Of a stretch of DNA of 47,328 nt, positions 16,161 through 26,857 are shown in pieces (position 1 is the first letter of the stretch; each line of letters starts with the position of its first letter). Under the pieces are notes generated by a model. That model ran no database searches. It was given only the letters and a program-made list of their open reading frames with translations, and had not been told where the DNA came from. Source of the DNA: UBA9619 sp964630665. Lineage in GTDB: Bacteria > Pseudomonadota > Gammaproteobacteria > Arenicellales > UBA868. The stretch lies in contig CAZVVN010000020.1 in assembly GCA_964630665.1 (NCBI GenBank), positions 1-47,328 of the forward strand. The letters are read 5' to 3'. Both the position numbers and the translations under genes were made by a program.

Positions 16161-16447
16161 ACCGTTTAAGAACCGGCCTGTATGCACAACGAGAAGCGCC
16201 AATCAAGTGTGCAGTATAACGGTAAGAACGCGCCGGCCGCTTATTGTACTGTTGCAGATCAACACCTCGGCTGATTTGCCCGGCAACTAGAGAATCTAGA
16301 ACATCGAGTGCTCTTGACTGTGGTACTCCGGCCCGGAAGGCTGGCCTGACACTTTCCACTGAACTTGGAATAACGACCCGACACTCGTAGTATTCAAATC
16401 GCCCGTGGCCACCTTCAACGGATCCCGCTGACACAATGGTTCTATAC

Positions 16448-17242
16448 ATGAAAAAATATCTTGTGGCCGCCGCAGTGCTTGTTGGCATATTTATATCGAC
16501 ACCCGCGGTGGCGATGACCCGAATCTATCTCAGTGCTGATGACAACGGAATGACTTCCAGGCTGCTGGTGGTCATCAGCAACCATCGAATTCGGCTGAAC
16601 GACTTGACCCGCTCAGGACGAGAGTTTCTGTTTCTAACCAAGCAGCAACAACTCATATTAATAGACCATAGTCGCAGGGAATTCGTGCAGTTGGGCCAGG
16701 CGGAAGTTGAACAGATCGGCGGGCAGATCACAGGCCTGACCGATCAGCTGCAGGCACAATTGGAAGGCTTGACAGCGGAGAAACGCACCCAGGTGATTGC
16801 CATGCTGGACAGCCTGGGCCTGGCTGACCTGGCCGACCCACCAATGGTTCCCGGCAGAATCGTCATGACCGGCCAACACGCAGCCAGCGCCGGCATTGCC
16901 TGTGAATGGGCGAGGATCATGCGCGGCAAATCAGCTACGGCCGAACTTTGCCTCGCCGGACAGAGTGCCATCAACCTGCCTGAGTCAGATTATGCCGCCG
17001 TGCAGCAACTCCTGACCTTTACCCAGACCCTCGGCCAGACTGCGGGCCCCTTACTCAGCAAACTCGGTGTGTCAATACCGGCAGTAGAAACGAGTAGGAT
17101 CAAAGGCCTACCGATAATATTCAGGGACCATAAACGGAACCTATCAGTCTCTGTCCAGGCCGTCGACCAGATCGACGTGGTGCTACAGCTGAAACTTCCT
17201 AGCGGATACTCAAGAACAGAACTTCCCCGCCTCGGCCTGTAG
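16448..17242 (+). CDS. secreted protein of unknown function
   Basis: The ATG at 16448 gives a clear signal peptide (about residues 1-22, ending PAVA), so the product is probably periplasmic, with 264 residues. The mature part starts with a beta-rich segment, followed by a helical section with repeated Gln/Leu (about 70-115). A pair of cysteines in ACEWARIM and ELCLAGQ (around 155 and 168) might form a disulfide. I do not recognise the family; proteins of similar layout are annotated DUF4412-like, but I cannot support that firmly. It is divergent from lgt across about 290 bases. Confidence 0.75.
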   Translation: MKKYLVAAAVLVGIFISTPAVAMTRIYLSADDNGMTSRLLVVISNHRIRLNDLTRSGREFLFLTKQQQLILIDHSRREFVQLGQAEVEQIGGQITGLTDQLQAQLEGLTAEKRTQVIAMLDSLGLADLADPPMVPGRIVMTGQHAASAGIACEWARIMRGKSATAELCLAGQSAINLPESDYAAVQQLLTFTQTLGQTAGPLLSKLGVSIPAVETSRIKGLPIIFRDHKRNLSVSVQAVDQIDVVLQLKLPSGYSRTELPRLGL

Positions 17243-17261
17243 GCAATTCCCCGACGGCCCG

Positions 17262-19211
17262 CTAAACCTGGAGCTCTGGTAGATCAGCGAACAGATCAAG
17301 CGCCTCCGGATTGGCCAGTGCTTCTCGGTTCTTCACTTCCTCACCGTGAACGACTTTTGCAACGGCGAGCTCGACGATCTTCCCACTCTTGGTTCGTGGG
17401 ATATCTGAGACCTGCACGATCCTGGCCGGAACATGGCGTGGCGTGGTGTTGTCGCGGATCCTGTGACGGATTCGCGCATCAAGTCCCTCGTCCAGAGACA
17501 GGCCATCGCGGAGCCGAACGAACAGTACGATTCGAACATCCCCCTGCCACTGCTGGCCGACCACCAGGCTCTCGACCACCTCGTCGATCTGTTCAGCCTG
17601 ACGATAGATCTCTGCAGTACCGATACGTACGCCGCCGGGGTTCAATACCGCATCGGAGCGGCCATAAATCACCATCCCGCCATGTTCTGTCTCGGCGACA
17701 TAGTCCCCATGACACCAGATACCCGGAAATTTCTCGAAATAGGCCTTCCGATATTTTAAATCGTCTGGATCGTTCCAGAATCCGATCGGCATACTCGGAA
17801 ACGAGTTGCTGCAGGTCAGTTCCCCTTTCTCACCAGGTCCGAGCAACGCACCATCATCGCCACGCACCTCTACCTTCATACCCAACCCCTTGCATTGCAG
17901 CTCACCCGGCCAGACTGGTAGAGCCGGGTTGCCCAGGGCAAAGCACGAAACGATATCGGTACCGCCGGAGATCGAGGACAGGCAGACATCCTCCTTGACC
18001 GACTGGTATACATAGTCGAACCCTTCGGGCATCAACGGTGAACCGGTCGACAGGATGCTCCGCAGGCTCGCCAGATCATGGGTCCGGCACGGCTGGATCG
18101 CCGCCTTGCTGATTGCATCGATGAACTTGGCCGAGGTTCCGAAAATATCGATTTTCTCTTCAGATGCAAAATCAAAGAGTGCATTGCCATCGGGATAAAA
18201 CGGCGAGCCGTCGTAGAGCAGCAGTGTTGCACCGCTTGCCAGCCCAGACACCAGCCAATTCCACATCATCCAGCCACAAGTAGTGAAATAGAAAAGCCGA
18301 TCCCCCGGACGAACGTCGGCGTGCAAGCGGTGTTCCTTGAGGTGTTGTAGCAAGGTCCCACCGGCTCCATGCACGATTGCCTTGGGTACACCCGTAGTGC
18401 CCGATGAATACATGATGTACAACGGGTGATTGAACGGCACTTCAGCAAACTCAATTTCACCGGCCGAAACCCTGAAATCCGCCAGCACAATGGCATCCTG
18501 AATCCCGCTGACATCCCGCTCGGTGTCCAAAAGAGGCACCACCACAACCTTTTCTAGGGAGGGTAGCCCTTCGCGAATAGCGGCCAGTTTTGCCAGAGAA
18601 TCGTTGGCCTTACCGTTGTAGTAGTAACCGTCCGCACTGAACAGAACCTTCGGTTCGATCTGGCCAAAACGATCTAGGACCCCGCGAATCCCGAAATCTG
18701 GAGAACAAGAGGACCAGATCGCCCCGATAGAGGCGGTTGCCAGCATGGCCGTCACCGTCTCCGGCATATTCGGCATGAAGGCAGCGACCCGGTCACCCGG
18801 CCTGACACCGGCATCACGCAGGGCGGCGGCAAGGGAGGCGACCTCCTGGTACATCTCGGCGCAGCTGACAATACGGCGGACCTTGTCCTCTGCCCTGAAC
18901 AGCATAGCTGGTGAATCGTCCCGTCGGCGCAGTAACTGCCGAGCAAAGTTGATACGGGCTTGGGGAAACCAGCGAGCCCCGGGCATCTTTCCCCGATTTT
19001 GGACAACTGGCTCACCGGCGATGCGTTCAGGCAGTTCGCAGAAGTCCCACAGAATCGACCAGAACGCTTCTGATTCAGCTACCGACCAGGCATGAAGAGA
19101 CTGGTAATCGGAAAATTTCCGGCCGATTGTTGCCTCGGCTTCCAGGGCAAACGCCGTGATCCCAGCCCGGGCGATTCTCTCAGCGGTTGGTTTCCACAGC
19201 GGCTCCGGCAC
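17262..19211 (-). CDS. aacS: acetoacetyl-CoA synthetase
   Basis: AacS activates acetoacetate to acetoacetyl-CoA with ATP, in ketone-body or polyhydroxybutyrate turnover. The 649-residue protein has the ANL-superfamily adenylation motif YSSGTTGVPK (268-277), the GRSDAVLNPGGVRIG hinge region and a C-terminal PRTKSGK with the catalytic lysine. The N-terminal about 70 residues (FWSILWDFCEL) and the substrate-pocket sequence GGTDIVSCF are characteristic of acetoacetyl-CoA rather than acetyl-CoA synthetases. It is divergent from gdhB (214-base gap) and convergent with the secreted unknown. Confidence 0.92.
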   Translation of the reverse strand: MPEPLWKPTAERIARAGITAFALEAEATIGRKFSDYQSLHAWSVAESEAFWSILWDFCELPERIAGEPVVQNRGKMPGARWFPQARINFARQLLRRRDDSPAMLFRAEDKVRRIVSCAEMYQEVASLAAALRDAGVRPGDRVAAFMPNMPETVTAMLATASIGAIWSSCSPDFGIRGVLDRFGQIEPKVLFSADGYYYNGKANDSLAKLAAIREGLPSLEKVVVVPLLDTERDVSGIQDAIVLADFRVSAGEIEFAEVPFNHPLYIMYSSGTTGVPKAIVHGAGGTLLQHLKEHRLHADVRPGDRLFYFTTCGWMMWNWLVSGLASGATLLLYDGSPFYPDGNALFDFASEEKIDIFGTSAKFIDAISKAAIQPCRTHDLASLRSILSTGSPLMPEGFDYVYQSVKEDVCLSSISGGTDIVSCFALGNPALPVWPGELQCKGLGMKVEVRGDDGALLGPGEKGELTCSNSFPSMPIGFWNDPDDLKYRKAYFEKFPGIWCHGDYVAETEHGGMVIYGRSDAVLNPGGVRIGTAEIYRQAEQIDEVVESLVVGQQWQGDVRIVLFVRLRDGLSLDEGLDARIRHRIRDNTTPRHVPARIVQVSDIPRTKSGKIVELAVAKVVHGEEVKNREALANPEALDLFADLPELQV

Positions 19212-19425
19212 GTCAGTTCACTCCCTGATTCGCGGGGTGCCCGGGGGTCCCAATAGGAACCGGTGAGCAGAAAGCCCCGCCTGGCGGGCTGGGTATTCTA
19301 GCAAGCTGCAAGATTCACCGGGGATCACCTGCCGGGGCGTGTTAAATTCTGTGGGCCCGTTGCACAGGGTTGAACGACGCCACCGATACACCCGAACCAG
19401 GGATCCTAAGCTCTGAGTCTGATCG

Positions 19426-22400
19426 ATGACTCCAGCACGACAATTCGAAAATATAGTGGCCGACCTCTGTAACCGGGCACAGGAGTTGTTGCCTCGGGGT
19501 CAAGCAGAATTGGCCGAGGCCTTTCTGACCCAGTACTACCACCGGGTTCCTGGAGAGATCCTGGACGAGTCGGATCTATCAGATCTCTACGGCGCCGCCA
19601 TCGCTCACTGGGACCTGGGTCGTCAGCGCGAAATCGATTCATCCCTCATAAAGGTATACAACCCGTCGCATGAATCACATGGCTGGGAGTCGACCCATAC
19701 TGTCGTAGAAATCATTACAGATGACCGGGCATTCCTAGTTGATTCCATAGCGATGGCACTGAATCGGCACAACCTGACCATTCATCTCACGATCCATCCT
19801 GTGATCCGCACGGTCCGAGCCGCCGATGGCAGGTTACACAAGGTGCTGCGCAGCAGTGAGTCGGATGATCAAAGCATTGCCGAATCTTTCATGCAGTTCC
19901 AGATCGATCGACAAACAGACGACACCGTCTTGGAGCAGCTGCGCGCTGAACTCTTTGGGATCATCCATGACGTTGCCCGGGTTGGTAACGACTGGAAGGA
20001 GATGCGAGACCGGTTGCTCGAGGCGGCCGCGACACTGGAATCGACCAAGGGCAGTGAAATGGTCGATGAAATCACTGCGCTTTGCCACTGGATAGCAGCC
20101 GACCACTTCACTTTTCTAGGTTGTATCGACTTGAAGACCGACACTGCTGCCAAAGACCTGCAACTGGCCCCTGTGCCTGGGACCGAACTCGGTATTCTTC
20201 GACCTGATCCTGAATCGCAAAACACCGATCCACTGACGTTGCTGCCTATCGGCCAAGCGAGTTATCTCGCCGGTACGGAACCTCTTTTGATCACGGAAAC
20301 CAGCAGACGGTCGACTGTTCATCGCCCCGCATACATGGACATGATCGTGGTCCGTCGGTTTGACTCGCAGGGTAACATCGTGGCGGAGTCCTGTGTGGTT
20401 GGACTTTTCTCAGCAGCCGCCTACAACAGCTCGGTTAGGGAAGTGCCGATCCTGCGCTCGAAGCTGCGGCGGGTTCTCGAACGCAGCTCATTACCGCACG
20501 ATGGCCACGGTAGCAAGACACTCCAGAACATCATAGAGAACTATCCGCGGAACGATCTGTTCCAGATTTCAGACGAGGACCTGTTTGTGACCTGTATGGG
20601 CATTCTGGATCTTCAGGAACGCCAACGGGTACGATTATTTTCTCGCCATGATCGCTATGGCCGATTCTATTCAAGCCTGGTCTATGTTCCCAGGGACCAG
20701 TTCAACAGCGACCTCAGAGCCCGGATTGGGGAACTGCTGCTGGAGGCTTACCGAGGTCAGACGATCGAATTCGACGTTTATTTCTCCGACTCAGTGCTCG
20801 CGCGAATCCACTACATCATCCGTGTAGACCCGCACAGCACACCGGTCCAAGACCATTACCTTCTGGAACAACAGATCGCGAAGCTGGCGCGTTCGTGGAC
20901 GGATGACCTGCACAGGGAACTGGTGAGCCAGGTTGGTGAAGAAACGGGTAATCGACTATTCACCACCTGCCAGCCGGGTTTTTCTGTGTCTTATCAGCAG
21001 GACTGGTGCCCGCGACAGGGAGCCCATGATGTCAGGCGGATGAGTCAGGCTGAGGAATCAGACCAACTCGGAATCCTGCTGACCAGGCCTGCCGGTGCCG
21101 AAGTCTCCACCGCAGAACTCAGACTGTATTCCAGAGCAGAACCGATTCCACTGTCCGATATCCTGCCGGTCATCGAGAACATGGGATTCAGGATCAACTC
21201 GGAACGACCCTACCCGGTTCATCGACAGGGCCTGCCACCGTTCTGGATCCACGTTTTCAGCCTGCTGGCCAGCACCGATCTACCTGGTGACCTCGAAAGC
21301 AGAAGACATGAATTCGAGCAGTCCCTGCTTATGACCTGGACCGGTCGGGCAGAAAACGACGGCTTTAACCGACTTATCTTGACCGGCGGACTGAACTGGC
21401 GGGAAACAACGCTGCTGCGCAGCTACTTTCGCTTCCTTCGCCAGATTCGGTTTCGCTACAGCCAGGACTACGTCATCGATACCCTGAGCAGCAACCCAAA
21501 CATGACCAGTCGGGTCGTTCAGTTGTTCCACGCCCGTTTCGATCCTGACCTTGAGGGCGACAGAACGACTGCCATGAACAACGTGATGGCAAAGATCAAC
21601 GCTGGCCTTGAACGAATCCTGAATCTCGACGAAGACAGGATCCTGCAGGGGTTCATCAATGCCGTGAATTCCACGTTGCGAACCAACTATTACCAGGTGG
21701 GGAAAGACGCCACACCGGCCCCGTATCTGTCGCTGAAAATCGATTCAGCCGCAATTCTGAGAATGCCTGAACCCAGACCGATGTTTGAAGTCTTTGTCTG
21801 CTCCCCGAGGGTCGAGGCCATTCATCTGCGCGGTGGCAGAGTCGCTCGGGGGGGTATTCGCTGGTCAGACCGGCCCGAGGACTTTCGGACGGAAGTGCTG
21901 GGATTGGTCAAGGCGCAGATGGTCAAGAACGCAGTCATCGTACCGGTCGGTTCCAAGGGAGGGTTTATCGTCAAACAGATGCCTGATGGCGACCGTGAGA
22001 CTCGTCTGGCCGAGGCCGTTGCATGCTACCAGACATTCATGCGCGGACTGCTTGACATTACCGATAATCTCGAAGGCGACACCGTCATCCCACCAGCCCG
22101 GGTGGTTCGACATGACGACGATGACCCCTATCTTGTTGTGGCGGCGGATAAAGGCACGGCCACCTTCTCGGATATCGCAAATACCATCGCCGCCGAATAC
22201 GGTTTCTGGCTCGATGATGCGTTCGCCTCCGGAGGCTCCAGTGGCTACGACCACAAAGGCATGGGGATCACGGCCCGCGGCGCCTGGGAATCAGTCAAGC
22301 GCCTGTTCCGAGAGCGTGATAGTGATATCCAGGCGGAACCTTTCACGGTGGTTGGCATTGGCGACATGTCGGGTGATGTCTTTGGCAACGGAATGCTGCT

Positions 22401-24243
22401 GTCACGGCAGATCAGGCTGATCGCCGCATTTAATCACTTGCACATATTTCTTGATCCTGATCCTGATCCTGAGCGCAGTTTCCATGAGCGACAACGCCTT
22501 TTTGAGCTGCCTCGTTCCAGTTGGGATGACTATGATCGCGAAGTCATGTCTGTTGGTGGCGGTGTCTGGCCACGGACAAGCAAGTCAATCGAGATCTCGA
22601 GCGAGGTCCGATCAGCCCTGGGCATCAACTCTGACAGTCTGGGCCCGAACGAACTGATCAATGCAATCCTGAAAGCCCCTGTTGACCTGCTCTGGAACGG
22701 TGGGATCGGCACCTACATCAAGGCCTCCACTGAGGGCCACGAAGATGTCCGCGATCGGGCCAATGACACAATCCGAGTAAATGGCCAAGAATTACGCTGC
22801 AAAGTGCTGGGTGAAGGTGGCAACCTCGGTGCAACACAACTGGGAAGGATTGAATTCAGCCGTGCCGGTGGCCTGTGCCACACCGATGCGATCGACAACT
22901 CAGCCGGTGTCGACACATCGGATCATGAAGTCAACATCAAGATTGCCCTCAATCATCTCGTGAAGAGGCAGGAACTGACTCTCAAACAAAGAAATGCCCT
23001 GCTTTCCGGGATGACAGAAGAAGTCGCTGAACTCGTGCTGCGCGACAATTACAATCAGACCCAGGCTCTGAGCCTTGCCGTAGACCGGGCCAGAGAACTG
23101 GTTCACCAGCACTCTCGCGCGACCCGGCAGCTGGAAAGAACGGGGGTCCTTGATCCGCGCCTGGAATTTCTTCCCGACGAAGAGATTTTTGCCGAGCGTA
23201 TCGCAGCCGGCGAAGGTCTGTGCAGACCAGAGATGGCCGTACTGCTTTCGTACAGCAAATTGTCGACCTATGAACTGTTACTCAAATCCGACGTCCCCGA
23301 AGACCCTTTCCTGTCAGGTGAACTACCCCGCTATTTTCCAACTGTACTGAACGAACAGTACCCAGAGGCGATCTCTGCACACCGGCTTCGACGGGAAATC
23401 ATCGCGACCCAGGTCACCAACAGCATGGTTAACCGGGTCGGCCCGGGGTTCACGCTGAGAATGAACGAACTAACGGGCCGGCTGCCACCAGACACCGCGC
23501 GCGCCTATTCAGCCACCTGTGAAATATTCGCCATCCGTGACCTCTGGCAAGCCGTTGAAAGCCTGGATAACAGGGTGGACACCGCAGTGCAGCAGACCAT
23601 CCTGCACGACACTGGCAGACTCATCGAGCGGGGCACCACCTGGCTGTTGCGAAACCGTCCTCAAACCATTGATATCGCCGAAACAGTGGCTTTTTTCCGC
23701 GATGACGTCGCCCAGCTGTGGGACAGTTTTCCCAGGGTACTTGCTGCATCGAACCGCTTGACCCAGAAACGGCGGGTTCGACGTTTCCTGGCTGCTGAGG
23801 TTCCACCAGAGCTGGCTAATCAGGCGGCCGGGCTCCTGGCGATGTCCGCGGCATTGGATATCGTCGAAATTGCTCGCCTCGACCGACACGATGTGAGCGA
23901 CACAGCAACCGTCTACTATGATCTTGGCGACCGGCTCGGGTTGCACTGGCTGAGGGATCGAATCGGTGAACTGGCAATAGAGAGTCACTGGCACTCTATG
24001 TCCAAGTTTGCCTTACGTGCCGATCTCAGCCGCAGCCAGCGGGCACTGGCGGGCAGTGTACTCAACAGCTCAACCAGTAAGGGAAAGGCTGCGGCAAGGC
24101 AGTGGGTCACCAGACAGAAAGCAGCCTGCGATCGTTTTGATCAGATCATCTCGGATCTTCGCCTGGCTGGTAAACCCGATTTTGCCATGTTATCTGTTGC
24201 TGTCAGCGAAGCCAAAGTACTGCAGGGAGACACTGGGGCGTAA
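19426..24243 (+). CDS. gdhB: large NAD-specific glutamate dehydrogenase
   Basis: This 1605-residue protein is the 180-kDa type NAD-glutamate dehydrogenase, which deaminates glutamate to 2-oxoglutarate in amino-acid catabolism. The first about 700 residues form the regulatory region seen in the family; the catalytic part starts with GGRVARGGIRWSDRPEDFR around residue 805 and runs through a nucleotide-binding region with GIGDMSGDVFGNGM (about 977-990). A short repeat encodes DPDPDP after HIFL. The length is normal (about 1600). No frameshift is seen over 4.8 kb. The start is ATG at 19426 without a strong ribosome-binding site. Confidence 0.95.
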   Translation: MTPARQFENIVADLCNRAQELLPRGQAELAEAFLTQYYHRVPGEILDESDLSDLYGAAIAHWDLGRQREIDSSLIKVYNPSHESHGWESTHTVVEIITDDRAFLVDSIAMALNRHNLTIHLTIHPVIRTVRAADGRLHKVLRSSESDDQSIAESFMQFQIDRQTDDTVLEQLRAELFGIIHDVARVGNDWKEMRDRLLEAAATLESTKGSEMVDEITALCHWIAADHFTFLGCIDLKTDTAAKDLQLAPVPGTELGILRPDPESQNTDPLTLLPIGQASYLAGTEPLLITETSRRSTVHRPAYMDMIVVRRFDSQGNIVAESCVVGLFSAAAYNSSVREVPILRSKLRRVLERSSLPHDGHGSKTLQNIIENYPRNDLFQISDEDLFVTCMGILDLQERQRVRLFSRHDRYGRFYSSLVYVPRDQFNSDLRARIGELLLEAYRGQTIEFDVYFSDSVLARIHYIIRVDPHSTPVQDHYLLEQQIAKLARSWTDDLHRELVSQVGEETGNRLFTTCQPGFSVSYQQDWCPRQGAHDVRRMSQAEESDQLGILLTRPAGAEVSTAELRLYSRAEPIPLSDILPVIENMGFRINSERPYPVHRQGLPPFWIHVFSLLASTDLPGDLESRRHEFEQSLLMTWTGRAENDGFNRLILTGGLNWRETTLLRSYFRFLRQIRFRYSQDYVIDTLSSNPNMTSRVVQLFHARFDPDLEGDRTTAMNNVMAKINAGLERILNLDEDRILQGFINAVNSTLRTNYYQVGKDATPAPYLSLKIDSAAILRMPEPRPMFEVFVCSPRVEAIHLRGGRVARGGIRWSDRPEDFRTEVLGLVKAQMVKNAVIVPVGSKGGFIVKQMPDGDRETRLAEAVACYQTFMRGLLDITDNLEGDTVIPPARVVRHDDDDPYLVVAADKGTATFSDIANTIAAEYGFWLDDAFASGGSSGYDHKGMGITARGAWESVKRLFRERDSDIQAEPFTVVGIGDMSGDVFGNGMLLSRQIRLIAAFNHLHIFLDPDPDPERSFHERQRLFELPRSSWDDYDREVMSVGGGVWPRTSKSIEISSEVRSALGINSDSLGPNELINAILKAPVDLLWNGGIGTYIKASTEGHEDVRDRANDTIRVNGQELRCKVLGEGGNLGATQLGRIEFSRAGGLCHTDAIDNSAGVDTSDHEVNIKIALNHLVKRQELTLKQRNALLSGMTEEVAELVLRDNYNQTQALSLAVDRARELVHQHSRATRQLERTGVLDPRLEFLPDEEIFAERIAAGEGLCRPEMAVLLSYSKLSTYELLLKSDVPEDPFLSGELPRYFPTVLNEQYPEAISAHRLRREIIATQVTNSMVNRVGPGFTLRMNELTGRLPPDTARAYSATCEIFAIRDLWQAVESLDNRVDTAVQQTILHDTGRLIERGTTWLLRNRPQTIDIAETVAFFRDDVAQLWDSFPRVLAASNRLTQKRRVRRFLAAEVPPELANQAAGLLAMSAALDIVEIARLDRHDVSDTATVYYDLGDRLGLHWLRDRIGELAIESHWHSMSKFALRADLSRSQRALAGSVLNSSTSKGKAAARQWVTRQKAACDRFDQIISDLRLAGKPDFAMLSVAVSEAKVLQGDTGA

Positions 24244-24366
24244 GTACAGTCCGGAAACGCTGTCATTCCACTTCTCTGGCAAGTGAGATTCCATCCCGCC
24301 TGGAGCGCTCACTGTAAAGCGAATAGACTACGAAGCTGAATCCAGCTCGTTTGCGAGACAGCACTG

Positions 24367-26079
24367 ATGCGAACGTCCCAGTTTCTTATCGCCACTCTCC
24401 GGGAAACCCCGGCCGACGCCGAGATCATCAGTCACCAGCTGATGCTGCGGGCCGGTCTGATCCGACAGGTCGCTGCAGGTGTTTACAACTGGCTACCACT
24501 TGGCCACAGAGTACTGCGTAAGGTCGAAACTGTCGTCCGGGAGGAAATGAACCGCAGTGGTGGCCAGGAGGTTCTATTACCTGCGGTACAACCAGCAGAA
24601 TTGTGGCGTGAATCCGGGCGCTGGGACGACTATGGTCCCGAATTGCTGCGCTTGACCGACCGCCATCACCGTGAATTCTGCTTCGGACCGACCCACGAGG
24701 AAGTCATCACCACTCTGGCACGCTCTGAAATACGGAGTTACCGGCAGCTGCCGATCAATCTGTACCAGATTCAGACTAAGTTCCGCGACGAGATTCGCCC
24801 TCGTTTCGGCGTGATGCGTGCACGAGAATTCATCATGAAGGATGCCTATACCTTTGACATCGACGAGCATGGTATGGGGAACAGCTACGAGGTGATGTAC
24901 CAGGCCTATGAGCGCATCTTCCAGCGACTCGGATTGGAAGCAAGAGCTGTCGAAGCAGACAGTGGCACCATCGGTGGCAGTTTCTCCCATGAATTCCATG
25001 TCCTGGCGGACACGGGAGAAGACGCTATCGCGTTGTGTCCTGAAGCTGGTTATTCTGCGAACGTAGAAAAGGTCACACTGTCGAAACCCGCCCTGGCCCG
25101 ACCGGAACCTGGCCCGGAGATGGTCGAGATTGAGACCCCAGGCCAACATACGATTGAAGACCTCTGCCGGTTTCTGTCGCTTTCCCCCCAGAGGACTGTC
25201 AAGACACTGATCGTCAAAGGGCAGGACGAAGGTCTGGTCGCACTGGTTCTTCGTGGCGACCATGAACTCAACAGTGTCAAAGCAGAAGCGCTTCCCGAAG
25301 TCGCCAATCCCATTCGCCTTGCGAGTGCCTCGGATATCCAGCAGGCGACCGGAGCTGATCCTGGCTCTATCGGGCCAGTCGGATTGAAAATTACGGTGAT
25401 TGCTGATCATAGTGCCATCGGGCTGGCAGATTTTGTTTGCGGTGCCAACCGGGATGAGCGACATCTGAGCAACGTCAACTGGGGTCGCGACCTGCCGGAA
25501 CCGCGCAGCACAGACCTGCGCCAGGCCGTAGATGGCGATCCCTGCCCGGTCGACCCCACTCGTCCGATTCAGGTGCGGCGTGGTATCGAGGTGGGACACG
25601 TGTTCCAGTTGGGAACCAAGTACAGCGAAGCGCTGGGCGCCGACTATCTCGACAGTAAGGGTCAGGCCCGACCCATATATATGGGTTGCTATGGTATCGG
25701 TGTAACACGCATCGTGGCAGCAGCCATCGAACAGAACCATGATGAACAGGGGATTATCTGGCCTGACCCGATTGCGCCTTTTGATGTCTGCATCGTACCG
25801 ATCGGTATGCACAAATCTAGCCAGGTTGCCGAAACCGTTGAGCGATTGGCCAGGGAGTTATCTGAAACCGGCTTCGAGGTGCTGGTCGATGATCGGGATG
25901 AACGCCCCGGAGTCATGTTTTCAGAGATGGATCTGATCGGTATACCCCATCGGCTTGTCGTCGGAGAGCGGGGCCTTAAGTCAGGCACCGTCGAGTACCG
26001 CAATAGACGCAGCGGGGACAGCAGTGACCACCCGGTCGAAGAATTGGTTCAGGTCTTAAGCGAAATGAGGCAAATCTGA
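24367..26079 (+). CDS. proS: prolyl-tRNA synthetase
   Basis: ProS charges tRNA-Pro. The 570-residue product is the bacterial type with an editing insertion: class II catalytic motifs (FGPTHEEV about residue 115, RDEIRPRFGVMRAREFIMKDAY about 139-160), an INS editing domain (about 225-385, containing GDHELN), the motif 3 region (YMGCYGIGVTR) and a C-terminal anticodon-binding domain. The long minus-strand open frame inside it is a shadow. It ends ten bases before the convergent HlyD-type gene. Confidence 0.96.
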   Translation: MRTSQFLIATLRETPADAEIISHQLMLRAGLIRQVAAGVYNWLPLGHRVLRKVETVVREEMNRSGGQEVLLPAVQPAELWRESGRWDDYGPELLRLTDRHHREFCFGPTHEEVITTLARSEIRSYRQLPINLYQIQTKFRDEIRPRFGVMRAREFIMKDAYTFDIDEHGMGNSYEVMYQAYERIFQRLGLEARAVEADSGTIGGSFSHEFHVLADTGEDAIALCPEAGYSANVEKVTLSKPALARPEPGPEMVEIETPGQHTIEDLCRFLSLSPQRTVKTLIVKGQDEGLVALVLRGDHELNSVKAEALPEVANPIRLASASDIQQATGADPGSIGPVGLKITVIADHSAIGLADFVCGANRDERHLSNVNWGRDLPEPRSTDLRQAVDGDPCPVDPTRPIQVRRGIEVGHVFQLGTKYSEALGADYLDSKGQARPIYMGCYGIGVTRIVAAAIEQNHDEQGIIWPDPIAPFDVCIVPIGMHKSSQVAETVERLARELSETGFEVLVDDRDERPGVMFSEMDLIGIPHRLVVGERGLKSGTVEYRNRRSGDSSDHPVEELVQVLSEMRQI

Positions 26080-26089
26080 AATAGGCCAA

Positions 26090-26857
26090 TCAGGGTAGCT
26101 GCACTCGGCAATGGGTTCCGCTGCGAATCAAGCCGTCAGTCTGGAAGGTAACTCGCACCGGATATTCCGGCATGGCAGCTGCAGGGTCGACGGGTTCCAG
26201 CGCGATCGTTGACACCTGGCCCGGGTAGGGGGTATCGCCGACGACAACGGTGACATCGGTTTCTGGTCTCAGTCGTTCTGCCAGCACCAGGGGTAGGACG
26301 ATCCGGGCAACATAGACGCCGCTTTGTGCAAGCACCAGGAGAGGCCGGCCGGGCTCATCGGCCACGACAGATTCTCCAGGATCGACTGGTGTCTCAACGA
26401 CCCAGGCGTCAAAAGGCGCCAAAATCGTTGCCAGTGTCAACTGGTATTTCGCCTTCCGCAGGTCAGCACTGGCGATTGCATGGGCAGTTTCAATACGGGT
26501 GAGTTCGAGCTGACTCCTCTGAAATTCCATCGCTGCAATCGATCCTTCCTCAAACAGGGTCTCGTTACGGTCAAACTCAGCCTGCCGATCAAACAACTCC
26601 GCGGCGTAGCGCTTTTCGGTACTTGCGGCTTTACTCAAACGAATCTCAAGCAATTGACGGTCTATCTCTACAAGCAGATCTCCCGAGGCGACCAGATCAC
26701 CTGTTTTCACGTACACAGCGGTCACCTGTCCAGTAACTCCAGAACTCAGCTCTACCCGCTGATTCCATTGAATTTTCCCGTTGACAATATCGGCCATCAC
26801 GGTCGGGATGAGGCCGACCAGTACAAACGTGACCGCGGAGTAAAGAAGATTTTTCAC
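26090..26857 (-). CDS. HlyD/RND-type periplasmic adaptor protein
   Basis: A membrane-fusion protein of 255 residues. Residues 1-22 form a signal peptide or anchor (ending TVMA). A biotinyl-lipoyl-like half (GVTGQVTAVYVKTGDLV) is followed by a short coiled-coil hairpin (about 55-120), the second lipoyl half (TILAPFDAWVVE) and a beta domain. The start is the GTG at 26857, overlapping the tolC-like stop by four bases (GTGA), with AGAGAAAG upstream. Earlier codons belong to that gene. Such adaptors link an inner-membrane pump to an outer-membrane channel, but no pump gene is adjacent. Confidence 0.87.
   Translation of the reverse strand: MKNLLYSAVTFVLVGLIPTVMADIVNGKIQWNQRVELSSGVTGQVTAVYVKTGDLVASGDLLVEIDRQLLEIRLSKAASTEKRYAAELFDRQAEFDRNETLFEEGSIAAMEFQRSQLELTRIETAHAIASADLRKAKYQLTLATILAPFDAWVVETPVDPGESVVADEPGRPLLVLAQSGVYVARIVLPLVLAERLRPETDVTVVVGDTPYPGQVSTIALEPVDPAAAMPEYPVRVTFQTDGLIRSGTHCRVQLP

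Noticed and set aside
22443..22475. short tandem GATCCT repeat
   Set aside because: It encodes DPDPDP within gdhB at a place where the family has a similar Asp/Pro run, so it is explained by coding.
24577..25812. 411-codon minus-strand open frame inside proS
   Set aside because: It is fully antisense to proS, whose motifs are all present. The product has no family-like features; it is a codon-bias shadow.
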